Positions 1-14,146 are shown, counted from the stretch's first letter. The stretch is 64,000 nt of DNA from Serilophus lunatus (GCA_013399895.1 VXBA01001777.1:403983-467982), one strand, 5' to 3'. Numbers and translations are program-made. The notes: a model not told the origin generated them from the sequence alone.

Positions 1-310
1 AGCGCGGGTGCCGACACACGCTCCCGGCCGCTCCTGGCCCCTCCGCTGCCTGGTACCCCCGGGGCTGCGGTGCCGCCCCGGTGCCCCGCTGTGCCTCAGA
101 TCATCCCTGTCCCCGCACCCCTTGGACCCCCCGTAAACCCATCGACGGTGGAGATCTCCAGTCCCGCAGCCACCCCCCGGACCCCAGAACCCGTGCCTGC
201 CAAAGCACCCCTCTCCCAATGGCTCGGGGAGAGCCCCGTCCGTGGGAACCCACCGCGAAGGCAGCGAGGGAGCGCTGGGGGGCGGCTGCGCTGTTTCGGT
301 CTCCCTGTTT
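1..310. promoter_or_regulatory. CpG-island edge, probable promoter/first-exon region cut by the window start
   Basis: By eye this block holds about 28 CpG dinucleotides in 300 bases and is strongly GC-rich, whereas the DNA from about 330 onward is AT-rich with very few CpG. Unmethylated CpG-dense blocks of this kind in vertebrate genomes usually mark promoters or first exons. The island continues off the left edge, so its length and the transcribed strand are unknown. Two overlapping forward frames (70-354 and 81-344) stay open here, but GC-rich DNA has few stop codons, the frames compete, and neither product resembles a known protein, so I do not call a CDS. I see no TATA box or convincing splice donor that fixes the direction. 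Confidence 0.55.
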
Positions 311-312
311 GG

Positions 313-320
313 ATGCAAAT
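313..320. promoter_or_regulatory. Octamer motif ATGCAAAT beside the CpG island
   Basis: A perfect octamer (ATGCAAAT, or ATTTGCAT on the minus strand), the recognition site of POU-family factors such as OCT1, lies within a few bases of the drop from CpG-rich to AT-rich DNA. Its place on the outer flank of the island would fit an upstream element of a gene transcribed leftwards out of the window. This is inference from position only; an 8-base motif also occurs by chance, and another copy lies at 34809-34816. Confidence 0.2.
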
Positions 321-3300
321 AATGCCAGAAAGAAACTGGACTGAATTAAACTAAACTAACTGGAAAATAAACTGTGGAGATGTCAGCTCCTTATATTAAC
401 GGTTACAATTATTTATTATTTACTTTCAAACAGGATTCGGCTGATGCATCCGCTCTTAACAGCAATTCACTCTCCACAGAGGATCAAAACCAACCTGGCA
501 GAATTCACCAAACAGACTAAACAAACGACAACATAAAAAGCTGCCTCAATAGCTAAATTTTTTGTATCAAACATCATTACTGCTGATATTATTGTTTCTT
601 AGATCTCTTACCTGATATGCTCCAGCATGAAGATCTCCTTGAAAATGGAGCTGTCTCCATACTAATTCAACGTGATAGGCAACAGGACAATCCCTAAACC
701 CAAGCCAAGAAGTAATTTGAACATCCATCTTATCTATTTTGTTAGGATTATCAAATCACACTCTCTAATATTATTGTTATTACTAAATATTTTTACTCAG
801 TGGTTCCTAACAGCATTAAATCTTGATACACAAAATCAATATGAAAAACATCCAAGACTAAACATATAAACCCCCTGAGCCAGAAACAAAGCAGCTGACA
901 ATATTGTTTTAATATTTTACATATTTATATCATCATTTTTATCATTAGAGCTAACTTAGCTGAGAAACCCCAGACGGATCGCTCCATCTATCAGGCAATA
1001 ACTTCAGCCTCATTGACTTCAAAGACAGTGTTGACTGAGGGAAACCTTCAGGATTTAACCTACATGGTCATGTTCATGTCATGCCTTATGATAAAATCAC
1101 TCCAACTTGCCCCAGAATGAGAGCCCAATCACACAATATCTCTGGGCGGATGATGTGTAAAATACCTCTTTGTAACATTTCCCAGCCATTTCACCAAAAA
1201 GGAGACAAGGTCTTTGTCCCAGGTACATCATCAAGTCCAAAGCAGCCTCAGGTCTGGCTCAGATGTGGGGCACCAGCTCATAGTCAAGTTTCCCACCAGA
1301 TTAGAGGGACCTCACTGAGCTCCTACTCCTCATCGTATTTTTCGGAGTTATGCGCCAAGGCTAAGGTTTAATTCCCAGATGCACCATGGCTGTCTTGGCT
1401 CAGACTGTCTAGAGAGTTGGGTGAATTCTCCCTGGGCCTGAATCAGTTCCAGTCTGGAAGAAGAGATCTTTTTCCAACCCAGGCTCTGCCCAAGCCCAGC
1501 ACTAAGCATCCAGCTCAGGTTGGACATAGCAAATAAAAATCATGTGATGGATCCACTCCTTCCATCCTCGCTTCCTTAGAGAAAATCACGTGTGCCTTTG
1601 TAGACTCCAACATCTCTCGGACTCTTGGTATGTCTCCTCCCAATACAACTATAAAGCAGCAAAATCTTGCCTGCAGCCTTTCACCATTTGGGAGATAGAG
1701 GATTACAGAGGCAGTATACAAGTTACTCGAAATTATTCAGGTGCCTGAACACCTTCAAATGTCCCTTAAGCCTCTGTCTTGAGGCATCCAGAAGTTTTTT
1801 AAGAGCCTGACTCAAGTAAGGTTGAAAAGGGATTACATGAGGCAGGGAAGGGAGCCCACACCTCCCATACCCCAGGCTAAAACAACCAGAAAATAAACCC
1901 TACTGACTCCAAAATGTCAACACAGGTTTTTTATTTATTTTTGTCAGGGGCTTGGGAGTGCCTGAAAGAAAGTCTGAAACTATGCTGTAGACTTCATCCA
2001 TCTCATTCCCAATATCATAGTGGAGGAATAAATGTAAAACATTGATACAAGAAAAATAATTAATATTCCTGAAACAGCTCCTAGTTTATCAGAAACAAAA
2101 TCTCATGCTGTTTTCCCAACACTTCTACCTAAATAAGGAAACAGGCAGAGCTATGTTTTTTCTGGGCTGGCTGTAATTTGCAGGATGATTGAGTAGTCTG
2201 AAAGTCAACAGCCCCAGTTTGCTCCTGCACCCCACAGTCCTGAGACAAGGCTGTGGGAAAACAGCTTTCTGGAGCTGACAAACAAAAATGAATGCTAAGC
2301 AACAAAATACGTGTCTCCACATGGCCTGAGAAACGGCCTAACAGTCCATTTGTAACCCAGTTATCCCCAAAGCCTTGTTTCCAGACCGTGACTTTTCAGA
2401 TTTTGCATAGCTGTGATGGTCTAGTGAACATCCATTGCCAGAACGACTTTTCTCATGTCTTCAAAACCACAAACTGGACATTTTCCAGCTTTCTTACCAT
2501 TTTCTCTCAGGAGCTGCTCACCTGCATCATCACAGAACTCCATTTGCCCCCATTTTCTCCCTTCCATCTCGATTGTTTTGCCTTTTCTTCTCCCCTGTGG
2601 ATGATCTAGGAGGCACAACACCTCCCGGTTGTAATTCCTCATTTGTTTCAATGATTTTTTTCAAACTGCAGGTGGTAGCCAGGCAGCTGAATTTCCCATC
2701 ACACACATCACTCCAGGGGGGCTGTGGTCATCCAAGTGACTTGGGTTGGCAACAGTGCCTTGCAGGAGCACGAGGCCCTGTGGCACAGATCCACAGGGAC
2801 ATGCCACTGGGGAGGAGGGTGTGCAGGACTGGGTGGCTCTGTGCAGCTGACGGAGCACGTGAAGGTGATGGAAGGGCATGGCCAGGATTAGCACATTCCT
2901 TCCATCTGCCACCCTGCTTATGAAGCCCTCCTCTGGTTACCCAGGGGGAGCAACCACATGAGCATCAGGTCAACCTGAGCATCCATGCCTGGAAAAGGGG
3001 ATTGCTCTGGATGCAGGGAAATGTAAGCAACATGATTGATGGGGCAGAGGGCAGATTTCCCTGGGTGGATCAGTTCTGATAAAGCATTTGACATGTGACA
3101 GGACAGCACAGAAAATGCCACAACTGGGCAGACAAGGAGCACAACACACATTTTTCCATTTGCACAGCACCAGAGTCACTGTGCTGCTCCATTTGAGTCT
3201 CTAGTTAAGGCTGAAATGTTGTTTTTCAGAGAAAGCAGTGATTTATGAGAGTGGAATCACAATCTTCCCTATATGTAGTAACTGATATCTAGCTATAAGA

Positions 3301-6300
3301 TAAGTAGCATTCAGAGGAGATGTACAGGCAGATGGAAAGATCAAACAGGGTTATCCAGTCTTGAAATCTGTTTTTTTTTCCTTAATAAACGATGTCATTT
3401 CTCTCCCCACATATACATTTATTCCCAGAGTACGGAATATGAGTATGCTTAGAGTATGCTTTAAAGTAGGCTTTGCTTTAAGCAGTCTCAAAGAAACAAA
3501 TGGTTCATCATATGCATACAGTCCACTTTTATGCATGAAGCACAAATGCCATTGTCTGACAGAGAAGAAAGGATAGTAACTATATCCAAACCTTGGGTCC
3601 TATGCAGAATGCTGAGAAGTCCCACTTCCCCATGGATTTTGCTTCAGGGTTTTCAAGGCTTTTTACAGGCACAAATGACCCCTCTGCTACCTTGTGGTCT
3701 CTGTTATTGGTCTGAAGGACCACCAAGAAAGAGTTCTCAAATCCGTCACCAAGGACTGGCCACACATGCCTGGAGAATGTGCTTGGATTTCTCATTGATG
3801 CTAAATTTGCACATGACGGCATCTGCAGGAAATCATTTCCACCATTCCCAGTTGGCTGGCAGACCCTATCTGTCTTGGCCAGGTTAGGCAGGCTGTGTCA
3901 GCACTCCCTGGCACTGGGGAAACGTGACAGCCCTGAGCAGGGCCCAGGCAGTGCTCGGGGAATGCCAGCCAGCCCAGCCTGGGAGGATGCATCTTGTTGG
4001 CAGCGTGAGTCCCTCGCATTGCCTTCCCAGGGGCTGCCAAATGAATTTCAGGGCCTCAGTGACTAGGATACACTACTCAGCAGCTTAGTTCCTGTCTCCA
4101 AGATGGATGACAGCAGAACTACACTCTCCAGGCTAAGCTGAACTCTACTCTAGAAGGCAAAGCTCGCTTGTGCAGAAGAAACAGAGCATCCCAAAGCAGC
4201 ACCAGGAAGTACAGACCAAAATTTCCTGGGTGACAGCTTTGAAGGGCCTTCTCTGCTCCAAAAGAAGGTCCTAGTATAATAAAACACTACAATGCATGCA
4301 AAATTCTCCTTCCTTGCAGGAGGGAGCAGAACAAGGAAGGGGTTTAGATCAAGCAATCCAGACAGAAGAACACAGAGAAGGTTTAGGACACACAAGGCTC
4401 AGACCTCACTTGTTTTTAGTCATCTCTCAATGGATCTAAGAAAAGGTACTACATCTCCCAACAAAATTTGCATCTCTTCCACTTGATGACTACACCACCG
4501 TGACTGCTATAATAGGAATAAACCACATCTGACACTCAAGGCACCATTTCCACATTCCTGGAAGGTGCTCAGCTGTTTGGATGAGGAATATGCTGCAAAA
4601 ATATTATGGCAAACTAGGCTGAACTTTGTTTAAGAGACCTGTACTCCTGTGTTCTTTAATTGCATCTCATTCCTCTTTCTCACATCCTTTTGAATCACTG
4701 TACTTTTTTCCACTCTTAAATATTTGCAGGCAATTCCCTAACTCAGTGGTTGCTCAAACTACAAGTAGTTAAAGTTTCCAAATGTTCTCCATAAACACAT
4801 CCTTCCTCAGGCCCCTTATCCTTTATATCACTCAACACTGGTTTCTTGGAGTCAATCTGACACTGATGTATGAAGGATTTGATTTTGCTTTCCTTTTGCA
4901 TCTGGCTAGTACAAGAGCAATCCCACTGGAGCCATTGGAATCATTCTAAGTGAGAAAAAAAACTGATCAAGCCAACAGACTCGTATGTGCAGCCGCTACT
5001 CAGTACAGGTAGGCTGAGCTGAAGACTCTGAATATGCACCTTTGAATCTAAATATCTCACGTTGAGAGGAGACCACAGTTTTGAAGGCCTAAATCTCCTC
5101 TCCCTGCTCCCTGTGCAAGGAAGTTTGTCTGTACACATCAATGCTGGGTTTAGCAAACAGATGTAGCAAACATGAAAGGAGAGTTGCAAAGAATAACAAC
5201 AACAAAAAAAGGCCAAGATCAACAGACAGGGTGAAAAAAGAGAAATGTCGAGTATTAATTGCTGAACAGACATGAGGAATGTTAAGGGAAACTGTTTTGC
5301 GATTTATGTTCAAAAAAATAAGACAACTTCCCAAACTATTTCCTTTCAAATGTTACAGCATTTTCCACAAATTCCATGTGCATGTATGGTACTCTCTGAT
5401 AACATACAAATCTGCATGCATAAACTGTTTTGAAATGTTTGTACAGTTTCATCCAAAAATATGACTATATGTTTGTGTTTTAATTGTCAGCAATAGGAGA
5501 TTAGGCGAGAGCCACATGCATCATGTCAGGGGCACTGACTAAGTTTAGGTGGTATGAGTACAGCCTCCCTCTTTCTCACTGGGTCTTGATAACAATGGGA
5601 AACCAAATTATCTGAAGGACGAATCTGTAATAAAGCAGCAGCACAGCCCCTGCCATCAGTGACCAGGATGCTGGCCCAGATAAATGCCCTGAAACCAATA
5701 AAGCCATTTCAGATTCTTACAAGTGCAACCAGGAGCAGAAATTTGCTGATTTCCAGGTCAGGCATCAGAGTTTTTGCAACTCTGCAAAAAAATAAAGTCC
5801 TTGGAGGGAAGCAGGGGATGGAGGGGAAGAGGGACTGACACTTTGCCTCAATCAGTGTTGTTTGAAATGTCTTTCATTTATTAACATTCTTGCTGAAGCC
5901 AAACTTTAGTTCCACTTTATCAGGAATATAATGCAGCTGCATTTTCTGGATGGGAACACCACCAAAAATATGGTAACTATATAGTTGACAGCTATGTCTT
6001 GTTTACTCTCATGCGTAAAAACCATACGGAAACAATCCTCATAGGAAATTTTTATCTGTATGCAAATAGAAACTATAGGAGAGGCTGGAATGGGATGCTT
6101 GCTGAGAAATGGGGTGAGAAAGCTGTGCTGCCCTCTCCCCAGTGAACATCTTGCTTCATCCTGAAGTGCAGATCCAGCCAGATTGGACTGCTCTGGTACA
6201 GAAATAGGGTTTGCAAGGAAGATGCATCCATCTCCTCAATGCTTTCATTTTAGGACATTCCTCTTGGAGATGCATTTTTCCTGAAGCAAATGTCATGGGC

Positions 6301-9300
6301 AGAGTGCTGGATGGCGGATGGCTCTCAGCCCATGCAACCACCACACCACAATGGCTCAGCCTTGACATTAATCCTCCCAGGAGATGAGGTGTCCCTGGGG
6401 AAACAATGGGCACAGGGCAGGGAGGCATACCTGGAGAGGCATCCCCTCGACTCAGTGGGGACTTCTCAGCCCTTCAGCTGTTCAACATTTATCAGACTCT
6501 CCTTGTCCTGGTGCTGTGCCCATGGCTTCATCCAACAGCACCATTGGAGCAACCGCAGATGCAGGGCAAGGCTGGAGGGAGGACACTCACACCAGGAGGA
6601 CAAATTTTGGTGGACCTGAGGAGCAGCTGCCTGCTTGCCCACAGTCCAAGGAAGATGGATACAAAATCCACCATGATATGATGCACTAGACACCTTGTGA
6701 CAGAGCATCTGTCCCAAATTCCTCAAGCACAGGGAGTGTTAAATATTACCCACATCAGGTCTGCTCAGGTTAGGGCACTGCCAGACAGCCCCTTGGGTTG
6801 GGCAGCCCCAACCCAACCCCCTCAGCCATCCCTAGTGAAGGGGAGATCAGAAAGCACATTAAGGAGTCCCAGAAATACGCAAGGAGCTGCCAATGTTTGC
6901 TGCCAAACACTTTTATCTTTTGACAAAGATAAATCTGTTGCTTACTTAACCCAGCCTTTATGAAACTCACAGCTCTGGGTTTCCAAAATAACAGGAGCAA
7001 AGTAGAGCTGATTGGTGTTATGGTGAGCAGCAGATATATATGAGGTAGCTAGAAGGTGACAATGTATCCGATGAGAAAAACGGCTGGATAGTAAATCATA
7101 TATGATAGAAATAAATAAGAGAGAACTTATCTTCTCATGTTTCTGTAAAGTGCAGGTGTCTGTTTACTTAAGACAGCTATTAAGATATAGAATTAATAAT
7201 GAAGAACAAAAAAATCCCCTACTCAAAAAGAATAATGAAGAACATAAAAGTCTTGGATGGCAAGGCAGATGTAATGCAATAGTGAAAGAGCAGAAAGGTG
7301 CCATAAATACATAATAGGGTGTCCTCAGCTGTCACAGAGTTTGTAACCCAAGGCCAGAGGGAAGAGAGATGTTGGGATACACGGCACAGCCCCCACAGCT
7401 GAGCTGGCTCTGAACTCTGGGGTCTGCTCACCGAGGTGCTTTTATCCATGTTATACATGACTATAAGTTCAAATAGATTAATGTCATCCCAGGGTTTGGG
7501 TGTGGAGCTTTAGTGGGAAGGTGGGGCCTGCCTTCTCCACGAGGCCCCACATCTGACTGAACAGGCATTACCCATTTGCCAGAGCTTTTGTCAAAACTCA
7601 GGCTTCCTCCGAAAATGAGCTGGACTCCACTCTAATTTTCAGGTCATTTTCTTTGTTTTTACTGCGATAGGTGCTGCAAAACCATTGCGAATACTGGGAA
7701 TAGCAACTCCCCTTTTAACTATAAATCTCACCAGTCCCAGTAAATAATGATTTTTTTTTTAATATGGAATTTTTATCTGGGAAGAATATAGCCCCTTACT
7801 CTGCCACCCATGACCCAGGCTGAACCTGTTTGGCCTGTGTTATTGTGCTAGTGTAATTCAGTGGAAAAGAGACTGGATTAAATAGGCAGCTCTGGAGGAG
7901 TAAATAAAAGGAACATGCTTTAAAGAGTAAATAGACAAGTCTGGATATAATGGAATAACTCCTAGTCATGCTAAATCAAAGGGAAAATAATGCCCTCACT
8001 AAAATGTGAACATGGATGTTTGTCTCTGCCAGAAAGAGAATTGATAAAATCTCAAGAGGAGTAGAGGAAGCTCTGGGGGTGTCCACAAATCCACACTAGA
8101 AACATTACCTCCAAAAAATAATGTCTAAAAAAAAAAAAAAAGAAGGACAAAGAGACAAGATCTCTGTAACAGCCAGGCTTGTGCTGGGGAAGAAACCAAA
8201 TTTCTGAATCATCTCCACAAGTTTCCTAAGATGAGTGTAGAGAAAGCCATTTTAGCTCCAGGTGGTTCCTTACTGATTCCAGACCAAAACTGTTTAGTGG
8301 CAGAAGTATTTTTTCCTCACTGCCAGAGCTGCAGTTCAACCTGGACTGGTAGGTTGAGTCCTTGATTTCATCTCCCCTTTTTCTTTTATGCTGCTCCAAC
8401 AAAGCCAGGAGCATGTTTGATGTTTGAAGGCAGTAATGGGATTTTCCTAGCACAGGGAATCCTACAAGAGTAACCAGAAGCTTCTGTCTGAGCCAGCAGC
8501 ACAATGTGCTAAGGCAAGAGAGGGCTGGGAGGATTCAGCTTTCCTTGGCAGCCTCAGCATGCAGATTCCAACTCTGGGAATGGTGAGCTGATGTCATCAA
8601 TCAGCCTAGCTGTAGTCAATTGAATTGTCTTCCTTCCTAGGGTGTTCTACCACCAGCAAACAGTTGAGAAGCTGATGATATAAAGCTCACTGCATTCCAC
8701 CCCCTCCTTACCATGAATTTGTAAACCAGGAACTCTGCAAGAGAAATGGGGCACTTACCTTTCCAGGATCAAAACAAGAAAAAAAATTTGTTTGCAAGCC
8801 AGGGGCTGATTCTGTTTTTGTTCATCCCTGTATAAACCACGTTGGACCCTCATCTGTCCCCCAGGGTTGGCCTGCAGAGAGCAGGGAAAAAGACTTTAAA
8901 ATCAACTGTCATGCTGCTCATATGAGCATTAAATATCCAAGTGGGGTAAAGTACATATGGAGTCACATTTCAGAGCTGACATCCTCATTTTCATGCAGTG
9001 GCATCAGAAAAAGCACATTGTGAATGATTCAGGGACATTTGTTTCCCATCAGCTGCAGAGGAAATTCTCTGCACTTTAAAGGTGTGAGAGTCTCTCCCAT
9101 GGGAAAATAGGACAGTGAAGCTGAGAGTCAAAAATTAAGTTCTCTTCCTCATGTCTACAGTCACTTTAGTGACAGTGGTTTAATGAAGAGTTTTGACAAT
9201 ACACAACATTGTTGTATGCTGGCTCAGCTTTATGGATTTATTACCTCTCCTCTGCTAACAAGGGAATAGGGATCATCCTTTCAGCTGAAAACAGACATAC

Positions 9301-9660
9301 AAGTGCAGGAAGACTAAATATATATAATTTTATGCTGTCATTTTCCTAACCAGACCCCAAATGCCTTCTTCATAAATCATTTGCTAATATGAAAAGAACT
9401 TTTGAACGTTTTGTAGTCCTGATGTGGCCATAGACTGATATACCCAGACTACAGACACAAACACCCTTACCTGAGCATAGCAATCAAAGTGAATAAATGG
9501 AGAGAAGGAATTACACATATTGGGAAGTTATTCAGTACAAAAAGATCCATTAAGGAATACCACATCCTGAGACTTAGACAAGAAAATCCAGGCCAGGCAT
9601 TGGGGAAAAAATGAATGCAATTCAAGGCCAGGCAAAACTAGCAGGATGATCAATCTGAAT
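321..9660. other. Gene-free unique DNA
   Basis: I see no gene, RNA gene or recognisable transposon here. Open frames on both strands are short (the longest is 162 codons at 2435-2923 on the plus strand), overlap one another, and give proteins with no family resemblance. The stretch holds an A15 run at 8127-8141 and a 14-base direct repeat (7195-7208 and 7231-7244). Isolated CACGTG E-boxes occur at 1587-1592 and 2856-2861. Composition is ordinary for AT-leaning vertebrate intergenic or intronic DNA. Confidence 0.6.
8127..8141 (+). repeat. Poly(A) run, A15
   Basis: Fifteen consecutive A residues. No poly(A) signal or gene-like sequence precedes it and no flanking duplication is obvious, so it is treated as a simple mononucleotide repeat rather than the tail of a processed pseudogene. 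Confidence 0.9.
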
Positions 9661-9663
9661 AAT

Positions 9664-9695
9664 CCAAGGTGGAGTGTACTCCAAGGTGGAGTACA
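9664..9695 (+). repeat. Short direct repeat containing a perfect hairpin
   Basis: The 12-mer CCAAGGTGGAGT occurs at 9664-9675 and again at 9681-9692, a 17-base period; a shorter relative (CCAAGGTG) follows at 9721-9728. Overlapping the second copy, TGTACTCC (9675-9682) and GGAGTACA (9688-9695) are perfect reverse complements separated by AAGGT, giving an 8-bp stem with a 5-nt loop. Function is unknown; it could be a small local duplication. Confidence 0.8.
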
Positions 9696-12600
9696 TGTGA
9701 CTCTGTTGTGTGATCCAGCACCAAGGTGAGGAATTTGGGTTACAGACACCGAAGTCATCTGCATGAAAGGCTCCTCAGGGCACCACTTCAGAAGAGATTA
9801 AAAAGCAAAAAGATAATTAAAGCTGCAGGTCAGCATTTCCGAATCACTAACCATGACTCCAGGGGGAGAAGCCACTCTGGTCGGTGTGCTCTGGCAGGGC
9901 ACACAGCTCTACAAAACCCAGTGCACAGAGCAGATGGGCATTAGTGGAAGGCAGTGATCCATCAGAACATTCTGCTTTCGCCACTTAAGTGTTCCTATCC
10001 AGTCTTACAAACAGTCCTAGAGCGACTCTTTGTTTACATCTGGGCAAGATTTACTCCCAAAGTGTGTTTTCCCAATGAAGTTGCAAGGCACACCCATGTT
10101 GACAACATCCCCAAGCAACACATAAGGTCATGAAAAGCCCTCAGGCAGGTGCTTCAAGTTGATCTGGAGGAAGTTTAGGTGCAGGAAGTAAGGTTGCATG
10201 GCTTGAAACTCAGGAGTCCAGAAAAGAGCAGCATCCTTCAGCACAAACACAGAGCTTTGGCTGTGAAAAATGGCTTATGACGAGAATGTAGAGCAGGGAA
10301 ACATTTGAGATTGCGTCTATAGGAAGAAAATAAGAAGACAATTCTATTTGAGTAGAGAAACATTATTGCTAAAATTTATATCCTTGTATATACTTGTCTT
10401 AAACGTAGGTTTATGTTCTTCTGAAGATACAACGCAAGAAGATCAATATGGCATGTGCAAGAACACCTTAGTTATTAGTAGCTACTTTTGGCACAGCTCT
10501 CAGAGGCGTGGTGGGGCTAGATCGTTAAAACATGTTTATTGGATCTGAATAAAGAAAGCCCTGTTCTTCACTCAAAAGTGACACAAAATTCAAAGTGGAG
10601 TGCAGGTTAGCCCAGTGCCATTTCTGACAAGTCCCTTTGAAGGCAGAGTTTCAGTTGATTTTATTAATTGGCAGAGTGGTTCTCCACAGGCCTGGAAATT
10701 TGTATTGCCTTCTTTTGCCATCCAGAAAGGGCTTTTGAGCTTTTCTCTTGATCTTCCCCACCTGGGATGACAATGTGCAAATTGACCTTTCCTCATTCCA
10801 CCCATCTGATGTTGGCACTTAGAAAAACTGATGCGTTCCTCTCCAACTCTCAGCAGGTTGGTTTTGCTTCTTCTGTCTCTGCTTTTCCTTCAGGAAGAAC
10901 AACAATGTAACTTACATTTGACATGGGTACAATCCTGCAAGAAAGAGAGTACGGGTTCTTGAAGGGGGTGCTGTGTTGCTTCCACCACTTTAAGGCCTCT
11001 TTGGTGCCACTTTTCACATTGATCTTCTGGATTTAATTGGAAGGAAAGACCCCATTGCACTATGCAGGAAGACACATCGTGGCTGTACTGGAGAACAATT
11101 TGCAGGTGTGATTCTGTAGGAACCCACACAGGGCACAGCTGAGCCTCAAACTGGTTTTCTAACTGGGGTTATTGGAATCCTACAGTCCTACACATCAGAA
11201 GAGTGAACTGTGTGCTTGGATAAGTTGGACAACATGGTATCATAGCCCTGACAAAACTAGATGCCAGATTTCTTCAGAGTTAAACACAAACGTGAATGCT
11301 GGCATAGCTCAAATTTTTCTAGGAGTAAACCACATCCTTTAGACGTTTACTTCCATTTTCCCAACAAAGATGTTCACATGCAGACTCCTGATTTATAGCA
11401 AGTCATTCCACCACTCTTGCAAGCTAGAAGTGAGAATGCCTGTGGAAGCCCTGGATGCCACCACAGAGTGCAGGACACATGGTGTGAAAGTGTCTCTTAA
11501 TGATGCAGTAGGTGTAGGTGTAGGGCAAGTGGATGATACCATCATCCCTTAACAAGGGGAGTTTGCACAAAGAGCAAATGTGATCACATGGGCTAAGGTT
11601 GACAAAACACTGGTCAGAGATGAGCTGCAGCCACAGAATTCATCTCTGAGTTCAAAACTTTCCAAATCTTAGGAGCATTTGGCCTTGGAGCTGTTGTTCA
11701 GCCTGCTGGGCAAGACAGTCTCATAGACTCATGTGGGACATGCACTGCTTTGGTTTCTAGAGCTTGATCTAAATGCCTGCATGAGCACATGGCACTCTCA
11801 GCATCTTCCTCTTCCCCTACCATTGTCCTGACATTTTCTTATCAACTTGCTTCCGTTAGTATCATGTTTAGGGAAGCTTTGCAAACAGTTCCCAGCTTTG
11901 TCAGGAATTTATCTCCTCATCCCAGTTTGTCCTTAAGATAGCCTAGGAGATGACATGTTTGTCTAGGCTATGGGAACTACCCTTGGCTAAACATTCCTAT
12001 TCCTCAACACAGCATTAAAACAAAAGAGAAAGGGAGAAATAAGTGTCAAATCTCAGTTATGGGTGAGTAACAGAAGGGTGGTTTATTCCTCTGCTGCTAA
12101 ATCCTCCTGGCAGTGCAGACATCCATCTGAGCTCCATCAGATCTACCATGTCATCACTTTTCTCTTTACATCTGATACCAAGTAAACTGAATTATGTGAT
12201 TTTCAGGGTCACATCAAAAGTTACTAGCAAGATCCCACATGTGAGTGAGTCCTCTGAGACCCGGGAGTGCTCGGGAGCAAAAGAAAGACAGGTAAGAGGA
12301 TCTGCATGGCCTTCCAGACCTGCTAAGACAGGTATTGATGATCATTGGAAGGTCTGCGTGGCTCAGTGCAGGCTCTGTGCAGGCATGTCTCCATTGTGTT
12401 CATAGCATTCCAGAGCTACCTTGATTTCTGTCAATGTCTGATTATCCCTCCTTCCCTTCATAGCTAAAGCAAACATTGAAAATGCCAACATTTACTTTTG
12501 TCTATGCTTTTCTTATCCGTGTCTTCCTCTTAGCTGGTAAGTGCTGCACAGCCTCTGTTCTGCCATGTACAGCAGTAGTGTGTGAATAATAAATAACAAT

Positions 12601-14146
12601 GATATGCTTTCAGCCAGAAAATAAACCCCATATGTGTCCTCAAGTATCTCTTTTCTCTTGAAGTATTCATGCTAACATTGGTTCCAGAGACTGTTATAAT
12701 CCTGTTTACTTGTCAATGCTTGGAGTGAGCATGTAATTACAGTTCCACTGTAAGATACTTAACATGTAATTCAATGGCAAAAAGCTGCCATGTTATTATA
12801 GTTTTCTAAGGTTGGATTTATGCCCTGAAACATAAATTAGTCCCAACAGTTTTGTGCAGAGGAGGATAATTTAATGCAAATATTATCAAGCACACCAAAC
12901 AGCAAATTTTGCCAACACAAGAAAAAACACAAGCAAGTAATTTTTTAAAATTTTCTTTTTAAGCTTTCCTTGCCATCACAGTTTTCTTGTATCTCCTCAG
13001 AAAGGCAAAGAATGTGTGTTTGAGTAGGGTGCAAAAATGAAATGAAAAATATCAGTGGCAACCAAAGAAGCCTCAGGAATAAGTTCTGTCCTTGGAGACA
13101 GACACAAAACCTCTGGGACATGTCTCTTATGGTGGTACCCAAAATATGTCAGTACTGAGCTAGAAGAATAAGGAAGCTGTAGGAATATCTAGCCTTTGCT
13201 CACTCATTCACCCTGGTGTATCTCTGTCTCTAGGATCTGCTGTTGAGCTACTGCCTGTCATATCATCATCAACTACATTAATTGGGCCCTGCCTTTAAAA
13301 TAATCCACAGCACCACAACACTTTTCACTCCTACGGGCCTGTTAATTCAAAACTCTCAGAAGGCTTTACATGTCCCAACTGCTTAAGAAGTACAATGTGC
13401 CCAGGAATTTGGTCAGAGGCAAAACAAGGGTAGCTGTGTCTGCCACAATAAAGCTATATGCTTGCCTATGGCCACAGGTTGCTCGAGGAATGGAGAGGGG
13501 ACTCCAGCTCCTGGGTGCATTCTTTTTCTGCATGCCCAGTCCCATGTTTTGTTATAAGCCTCAGTTCCTATTTGCAAAAGGAACTTCAAACTTTCAGCCT
13601 TTCCACGGGCAGGGTGACACCAGTCATGGGACCCCTCAAGAGCAAGTGAGTTATCTACAGCCTTGGAGACGCCTGGGTCTCCTTCACCACCTTTCAGCAA
13701 AGTTGCCTTTCCCAAGTCATTCTGTGACTCCTGAAGCTCATTGCCAGCCCTTTCAGTACAAACATGAGGCAGGCAGTTTTGTTACAAGGCACAGAGGACG
13801 CAGCGAGGCTGAGAGTCCATGGGGGTCATGTGAATGGGGGCAGAAAGTCCCCAAAGCTCAAAGGAAGGAGAGGAGTGGAATGCAGCCCCAGAGCACCTGG
13901 GACCCCACTCTGCCAGCAAGCCCAGGTGTGCACCACACCAGCGGGGGGACCACGGCTGTGAGCCAGCGATGACAGCCCAGGGTCCCTAATACATCAGCTC
14001 TTAGGGTCTCCCGTGTGTCTGTTGGAGGGTTTGAGATTTTCCGTGGGCTGAGGGGATCATTAAGCAGGTGGGCTGCTGGCTGTCCAGCATGCCTGCCGGA
14101 CTCGGCAAACTGGAAGGGCGTGTAACCCGTATGGAAATGATGCAGG

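Noticed and set aside
70..354. Two forward frames in the CpG-rich block
   Set aside because: GC-rich DNA lacks stop codons by composition; the frames compete and neither product looks like a protein family. They may lie in an untranslated first exon or promoter.
7195..7244. 14-base direct repeat AATAATGAAGAACA at 7195 and 7231
   Set aside because: Single short repeat in A-rich DNA with no element between the copies; likely chance or a small local duplication.
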